A stretch of 64,000 bases of DNA, from assembly GCA_964019055.1 (NCBI GenBank), contig OZ025214.1, positions 9,052,858 to 9,116,857 of the forward strand. Direction: 5' to 3'. Below the pieces are notes generated by a model. It was not told the origin of the DNA and did no database searches. It worked only from the letters and a program-made list of their open reading frames with translations. Position numbers and translations under genes: made by a program. This document shows, piece after piece, positions 58,364 to 64,000 of the stretch; positions within the stretch are counted from its first letter, which is position 1; the number at the start of each line of letters is the position of its first letter. The DNA is from Anthopleura xanthogrammica. Taxonomy: Eukaryota > Cnidaria > Anthozoa > Actiniaria > Actiniidae.

Positions 58364-61300
58364 GAAAATACCTCTTGAGATAAAAACACGACTTTTTGGC
58401 GAAAAAAAATTCGGTTTTGACTGAGTAAAGGTGCTTTTTGGTCAAAAAAGCTGTTTTTTGCTGACAAAATTGGAAATTTGCTGAGAATTTTCTTTTGCTC
58501 GAAACACGACGTTTTCACTGCTAAACGCAAGTTTTGGCCGGGAAAAGTACATTTTGGGTGTCCAAAACACTGTTTTGCTGGAAAAAAAAAGCTTTTTAGC
58601 CCAAAAAACTGAAAAATGGCCATTTTGGCTCTCAAAACCAGGTTTTTCGCTTACGGCGTCACCTGTTGGCTGAAACCCCCACTTTTTGCTCATGAAAATA
58701 CCTCTTGAGATAAAAACACGACTTTTTGGCGAAAAAAAATTCGGTTTTGACTGAGTAAAGGTGCTTTTTGGTCAAAAAAGCTGTTTTTTGCTGACAAAAT
58801 TGGAAATTTGCTGAGAATTTTCTTTTGCTCGAAACACGACGTTTTCACTGCTAAACGCAAGTTTTGGCCGGGAAAAGCACATTTTGGGTGTCCAAAACAC
58901 TGTTTTGCTGGAAAAAAAAGCTTTTTAGCCCAAAAAACTGAAAAATGGCCATTTTGGCTCTCAAAACCAGGTTTTTCGCTTACGGCGTCACCTGTTGTCT
59001 GAAACCCCCACTTTTTGCTCATGAAAATACCTCTTGAGATAAAAACAGGACTTTTTGGCGAAAAAAAATTCGGTTTTGACTGAGTAAAGGTGCTTTTTGG
59101 TCAAAAAAGCTGTTTTTTGCTGACAAAATTGGAAATTTGCTGAGAATTTTCTTTTGCTCGAAACACGACGTTTTCACTGCTAAACGCAAGTTTTGGCCGG
59201 GAAAAGCACATTTTGGGTGTCCAAAACACTGTTTTGCTGGAAAAAAAAGCTTTTTAGCCCAAAAAACTGAAAAATGGCCATTTTGGCTCTCAAAACCAGG
59301 TTTTTCGCTTACGGCGTCACCTGTTGGCTGAAACCCCCACTTTTTGCTCATGAAAATACCTCTTGAGATAAAAACACGACTTTTTGGCGAAAAAAAATTC
59401 GGTTTTGACTGAGTAAAGGTGCTTTTTGGTCAAAAAAGCTGTTTTTTGCTGACAAAATTGGAAATTTGCTGAGAATTTTCTTTTGCTCGAAACACGACGT
59501 TTTCACTGCTAAACGCAAGTTTTGGCCGGGAAAAGCACATTTTGGGTGTCCAAAACACTGTTTTGCTGGAAAAAAAAGCTTTTTAGCCCAAAAAACTGAA
59601 AAATGGCCATTTTGGCTCTCAAAACCAGGTTTTTCGCTTACGCCGTCACCTGTTGGCTGAAACCCCCACTTTTTGCTCATGAAAATACCTCTTGAGATAA
59701 AAACACGACTTTTTGGCGAAAAAAAATTCGGTTTTGACTGAGTAAAGGTGCTTTTTGGTCAAAAAAGCTGTTTTTTGCTGACAAAATTGGAAATTTGCTG
59801 AGAATTTTCTTTTGCTCGAAACACGACGTTTTCACTGCTAAACGCAAGTTTTGGCCGGGAAAAGCACATTTTGGGTGTCCAAAACACTGTTTTGCTGGAA
59901 AAAAAAGCTTTTTAGCCCAAAAAACTGAAAAATGGCCATTTTGGCTCTCAAAACCAGGTTTTTCGCTTACGCCGTCACCTGTTGGCTGAAACCCCCACTT
60001 TTTGCTCATGAAAATACCTCTTGAGATAAAAACACGACTTTTTGGCGAAAAAAAATTCGGTTTTGACTGAGTAAAGGTGCTTTTTGGTCAAAAAAGCTGT
60101 TTTTTGCTGACAAAATTGGAAATTTGCTGAGAATTTTCTTTTGCTCGAAACACGACGTTTTCACTGCTAAACGCAAGTTTTGGCCGGGAAAAGCACATTT
60201 TGGCTGTCCAAAACACTGTTTTGCTGGAAAAAAAAGCTTTTTAGCCCAAAAAACTGAAAAATGGCCATTTTGGCTCTCAAAACCAGGTTTTTCGCTTACG
60301 CCGTCACCTGTTGGCTGAAACCCCCACTTTTTGCTCATGAAAATACCTCTTGAGATAAAAACACGACTTTTTGGCGAAAAAAAATTCGGTTTTGACTGAG
60401 TAAAGGTGCTTTTTGGTCAAAAAAGCTGTTTTTTGCTGACAAAATTGGAAATTTGCTGAGAATTTTCTTTTGCTCGAAACACGACGTTTTCACTGCTAAA
60501 CGCAAGTTTTGGCCGGGAGAAGCACATTTTGGCTGTCCAAAACACTGTTTTGCTGGAAAAAAAAGCTTTTTAGCCCAAAAAACTGAAAAATGGCCATTTT
60601 GGCTCTCAAAACCAGGTTTTTCGCTTACGCCGTCACCTGTTGGCTGAAACCCCCACTTTTTGCTCATGAAAATACCTCTTGAGATAAAAACACGACTTTT
60701 TGGCGAAAAAAAATTCGGTTTTGACTGAGTAAAGGTGCTTTTTGGTCAAAAAAGCTGTTTTTTGCTGACAAAATTGGAAATTTGCTGAGAATTTTCTTTT
60801 GCTCGAAACACGACGTTTTCACTGCTAAACGCAAGTTTTGGCCGGGAAAAGCACATTTTGGGTGTCCAAAACACTGTTTTGCTGGAAAAAAAAGCTTTTT
60901 AGCCCAAAAAACTGAAAAATGGCCATTTTGGCTCTCAAAACCAGGTTTTTCGCTTACGGCGTCACCTGTTGGCTGAAACCCCCACTTTTTGCTCATGAAA
61001 ATACCTCTTGAGATAAAAACACGACTTTTTGGCGAAAAAAAATTCGGTTTTGACTGAGTAAAGGTGCTTTTTGGTCAAAAAAGCTGTTTTTTGCTGACAA
61101 AATTGGAAATTTGCTGAGAATTTTCTTTTGCTCGAAACACGACGTTTTCACTGCTAAACGCAAGTTTTGGCCGGGAAAAGCACATTTTGGGTGTCCAAAA
61201 CACTGTTTTGCTGGAAAAAAAAGCTTTTTAGCCCAAAAAACTGAAAAATGGCCATTTTGACTCTCAAAACCAGGTTTTTCGCTTACGGCGTCACCTGTTG

Positions 61301-61376
61301 GCAGAAACCCCCACTTTTTGCTCATGAAAATACCTCTTGAGATAAAAACACGACTTTTTGGCGAAAAAAAAATTCG
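54144..61376 (-). repeat. Satellite array, block B (inverted orientation)
   Basis: This 7,233-bp segment is the same satellite on the opposite strand, with 21 complete copies, a 281-base partial at the left and a 51-base partial at the right. It runs from monomer position 282 to position 280, a whole number of monomers plus three bases. Copies are 328, 329 or 330 bp. The left part is a private 328-bp subfamily. The right part (58694-61376) resembles the flanking forward array and mixes GCC and GGC alleles; copies starting at 60338 and 60667 also carry the GGACAGCC variant seen at 41973, 44933, 50194 and 52557. Confidence 0.95.
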
Positions 61377-61387
61377 AATTTTACGGT
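61377..61387. other. Right inversion junction with 11-base filler
   Basis: The inverted satellite ends at ...AATTCG (monomer position 280, base 61376). The next bases, AATTTTACGGT, do not match the monomer in either orientation at that phase. Forward satellite resumes at 61388 with CTTTTTTGACC, monomer position 243. AATTTT also occurs at monomer 222-227, so part of the filler may be copied from the array, but ACGGT is unexplained. Arms GCGAAAA...TTCG and CGAATTTT...CGC pair around a 48-base centre (61377-61424). Confidence 0.85.
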
Positions 61388-64000
61388 CTTTTTTGACCAA
61401 AAAGCACCTTTACTCAGTCAAAACCGAATTTTTTTTCGCCAAAAAGTCGTGTTTTTATCTCAAGAGGTATTTTCATGAGCAAAAAGTGGGGGTTTCAGCC
61501 AACAGGTGACGCCGTAAGCGAAAAACCTGGTTTTGAGAGCCAAAATGGCCATTTTTCAGTTTTTTGGGCTAAAAAGCTTTTTTTTCCAGCAAAACAGTGT
61601 TTTGGACACCCAAAATGTGCTTTTCCCGGCCAAAACTTGCGTTTAGCAGTGAAAACGTCGTGTTTCGAGCAAAAGAAAATTCTCAGCAAATTTCCAATTT
61701 TGTCAGCAAAAAACAGCTTTTTTGACCAAAAAGCACCTTTACTCAGTCAAAACCGATTTTTTTTTCGCCAAAAAGTCGTGTTTTTATCTCAAGAGGTATT
61801 TTCATGAGCAAAAAGTGGGGGTTTCAGCCAACAGGTGACGCCGTAAGCGAAAAACCTGGTTTTGAGAGCCAAAATGGCCATTTTTCAGTTTTTTGGGCTA
61901 AAAAGCTTTTTTTTCCAGCAAAACAGTGTTTTGGACACCCAAAATGTGGTTTTCCCGGGCAAAACTTGCGTTTAGCAGTGAAAACGTCGTGTTTCGAGCA
62001 AAAGAAAATTCTCAGCAAATTTCCAATTTTGTCAGCAAAAAACAGCTTTTTTGACCAAAAAGCACCTTTACTCAGTCAAAACCGAATTTTTTTTCGCCAA
62101 AAAGTCGTGTTTTTATCTCAAGAGGTATTTTCATGAGCAAAAAGTGGGGGTTTCGGCCAACAGGTGACGCCGTAAGCGAAAAACCTGGTTTTGAGAGCCA
62201 AAATGGCCATTTTTCAGTTTTTTGGGCTAAAAAGCTTTTTTTTTCCAGCAAAACAGTGTTTTGGACACCCAAAATGTGCTTTTCCCGGCCAAAACTTGCG
62301 TTTAGCAGTGAAAACGTCGTGTTTCGAGCAAAAGAAAATTCTCAGCAAATTTCCAATTTTGTCAGCAAAAAACAGCTTTTTTGACCAAAAAGCACCTTTA
62401 CTCAGTCAAAACCGATTTTTTTTTCGCCAAAAAGTCGTGTTTTTATCTCAAGAGGTATTTTCATGAGCAAAAAGTGGGGGTTTCGGCCAACAGGTGACGC
62501 CGTAAGCGAAAAACCTGGTTTTGAGAGCCAAAATGGCCATTTTTCAGTTTTTTGGGCTAAAAAGCTTTTTTTTTCCAGCAAAACAGTGTTTTGGACACCC
62601 AAAATGTGCTGTTCCCGGCCAAAACTTGCGTTTAGCAGTGAAAACGTCGTGTTTCGAGCAAAAGAAAATTCTCAGCAAATTTCCAATTTTGTCAGCAAAA
62701 AACAGCTTTTTTGACCAAAAAGCACCTTTACTCAGTCAAAACCGAATTTTTTTTCGCCAAAAAGTCGTGTTTTTATCTCAAGAGGTATTTTCATGAGCGA
62801 AAAGTGGGGGTTTCAGCCAACAAGTGACGCCGTAAGCGAAAAACCTGGTTTTGAGAGCCAAAATGGCCATTTTTCAGTTTTTTGGGCTAAAAAGCTTTTT
62901 TTTCCAGCAAAACAGTGTTTTGGACACCCAAAATGTGCTTTTCCCGGCCAAAACTTGCGTTTAGCAGTGAAAACGTCGTGTTTCGAGCAAAAGAAAATTC
63001 TCAGCAAATTTCCAATTTTGTCAGCAAAAAACAGCTTTTTTGACCAAAAAGCACCTTTACTCAGTCAAAACCGAATTTTTTTTCGCCAAAAAGTCGTGTT
63101 TTTATCTCAAGAGGTATTTTCATGAGCAAAAAGTGGGGGTTTCAGCCAACAGGTGACGCCGTAAGCGAAAAACCTGGTTTTGAGAGCCAAAATGGCCATT
63201 TTTCAGTTTTTTGGGCTAAAAAGCTTTTTTTTCCAGCAAAACAGTGTTTTGGACACCCAAAATGTGCTGTTCCCGGCCAAAACTTGCGTTTAGCAGTGAA
63301 AACGTCATGTTTCGAGCAAAAAAAAATTCTCAGCAAATTTCCAATTTTGTCAGCAAAAAACAGCTTTTTTGACCAAAAAGCACCTTTACTCAGTCAAAAC
63401 CGAATTTTTTTTCGCCAAAAAGTCGTGTTTTTATCTCAAGAGGTATTTTCATGAGCGAAAAGTGGGGGTTTCAGCCAACAGGTGACGCCGTAAGCGAAAA
63501 ACCTGGTTTTGAGAGCCAAAATGGCCATTTTTCAGTTTTTTGGGCTAAAAAGCTTTTTTTTCCAGCAAAACAGTGTTTTGGACACCCAAAATGTGCTTTT
63601 CCCGGCCAAAACTTGCGTTTAGCAGTGAAAACGTCGTGTTTCGAGCAAAAGAAAATTCTCAGCAAATTTCCAATTTTGTCAGCAAAAAACAGCTTTTTTG
63701 ACCAAAAAGCACCTTTACTCAGTCAAAACCGAATTTTTTTTCGCCAAAAAGTCGTGTTTTTATCTCAAGAGGTATTTTCATGAGCAAAAAGTGGGGGTTT
63801 CAGCCAACAGGTGACGCCGTAAGCGAAAAACCTGGTTTTGAGAGCCAAAATGGCCATTTTTCAGTTTTTTGGGCTAAAAAGCTTTTTTTTCCAGCAAAAC
63901 AGTGTTTTGGACACCCAAAATGTGCTTTTCCCGGCCAAAACTTGCGTTTAGCAGTGAAAACGTCATGTTTCGAGCAAAAGAAAATTCTCAGCAAATTTCC
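61388..64000 (+). repeat. Satellite array, block C (forward)
   Basis: The array returns to forward orientation with an 87-base partial copy, seven full copies from 61475, and a 221-base partial copy at the window end. All carry the GACGCCG allele. Markers alternate by dimers: ACCGATTTTTTTTT in 61475 and 62133; CTGTTCCC in 62463 and 63122; GAGCGAAAAG in 62793 and 63451; GTCATG in 63122 and 63780. Copies 62133 and 62463 also share TTTCGGCC and a nine-T run (330 bp). The array continues past the window. Confidence 0.93.

Noticed and set aside
54144..61376. Inverted block as a simple inverted duplication of the adjacent left arm
   Set aside because: The nearest forward copies lack the CCCGACC and TTTTTGGGGCT markers of the 328-bp subfamily, so the block is not a fresh mirror copy of its neighbour. 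An inverted local segment that later diversified fits better.
1..64000. CRISPR array
   Set aside because: The repeats are 329 bp and contiguous, with no short direct repeats separated by unique spacers and no cas genes.
1..64000. Transposable element or helitron-derived repeat
   Set aside because: There is no transposase or reverse transcriptase frame, no terminal repeats bounded by target-site duplications, and no non-satellite sequence.

Overview
The whole 64 kb window is one tandem satellite array. I find no gene, RNA gene or transposable element in it. The unit is a 329-bp monomer, about 39% G+C (128 of 329 bases), present in roughly 191 complete copies plus partial copies at the ends and junctions. 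I number the monomer from the ATG of its motif ATGAGCAAAAAG; window base 1 is then monomer position 162. Long, nearly identical head-to-tail arrays of this kind are typical of eukaryotic centromeric or heterochromatic satellite DNA. I do not recognise the family and cannot name the organism. CpG is almost undepleted (11 per monomer, about 12.4 expected from composition), which argues weakly against a heavily CpG-methylated vertebrate or plant genome.

Layout. Block A (1-54141) runs forward with 163 full copies. It starts with a dimeric higher-order stretch (169-2142) and passes through 34 almost identical copies (4447-15632). It then enters a mosaic of variant monomers with 2-, 4-, 7- and 12-copy higher-order repeats (15633-54141), including a 59-bp remnant of one monomer at 51840-51898. 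Block B (54144-61376) is the same satellite in inverted orientation, 21 full copies, half of it a private 328-bp subfamily. Block C (61388-64000) returns to forward orientation. The two inversion junctions carry about 2 and 11 bases that do not fit the monomer.

The most striking property is inside the monomer. Short A-runs and T-runs alternate at a mean spacing of about 10 bp (A-run to A-run about 20 bp) over most of its length, so nearly all A/T tracts lie on one face of the helix. That predicts strongly curved DNA, resembles the periodic An/Tn clusters described in nematodes, and suggests the 329-bp unit grew from a roughly 20-bp ancestor. The length is also about twice a short nucleosome repeat. 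A second notable point is that the breakpoints I can place at the inversion and at the truncated copy lie at or beside the 8-T run at monomer positions 284-291.

Each monomer contains a 110-codon open frame whose stop overlaps the next start. I do not call it a gene: all copies descend from one sequence, sequence changes fall on it as if neutral, and indels break it freely.
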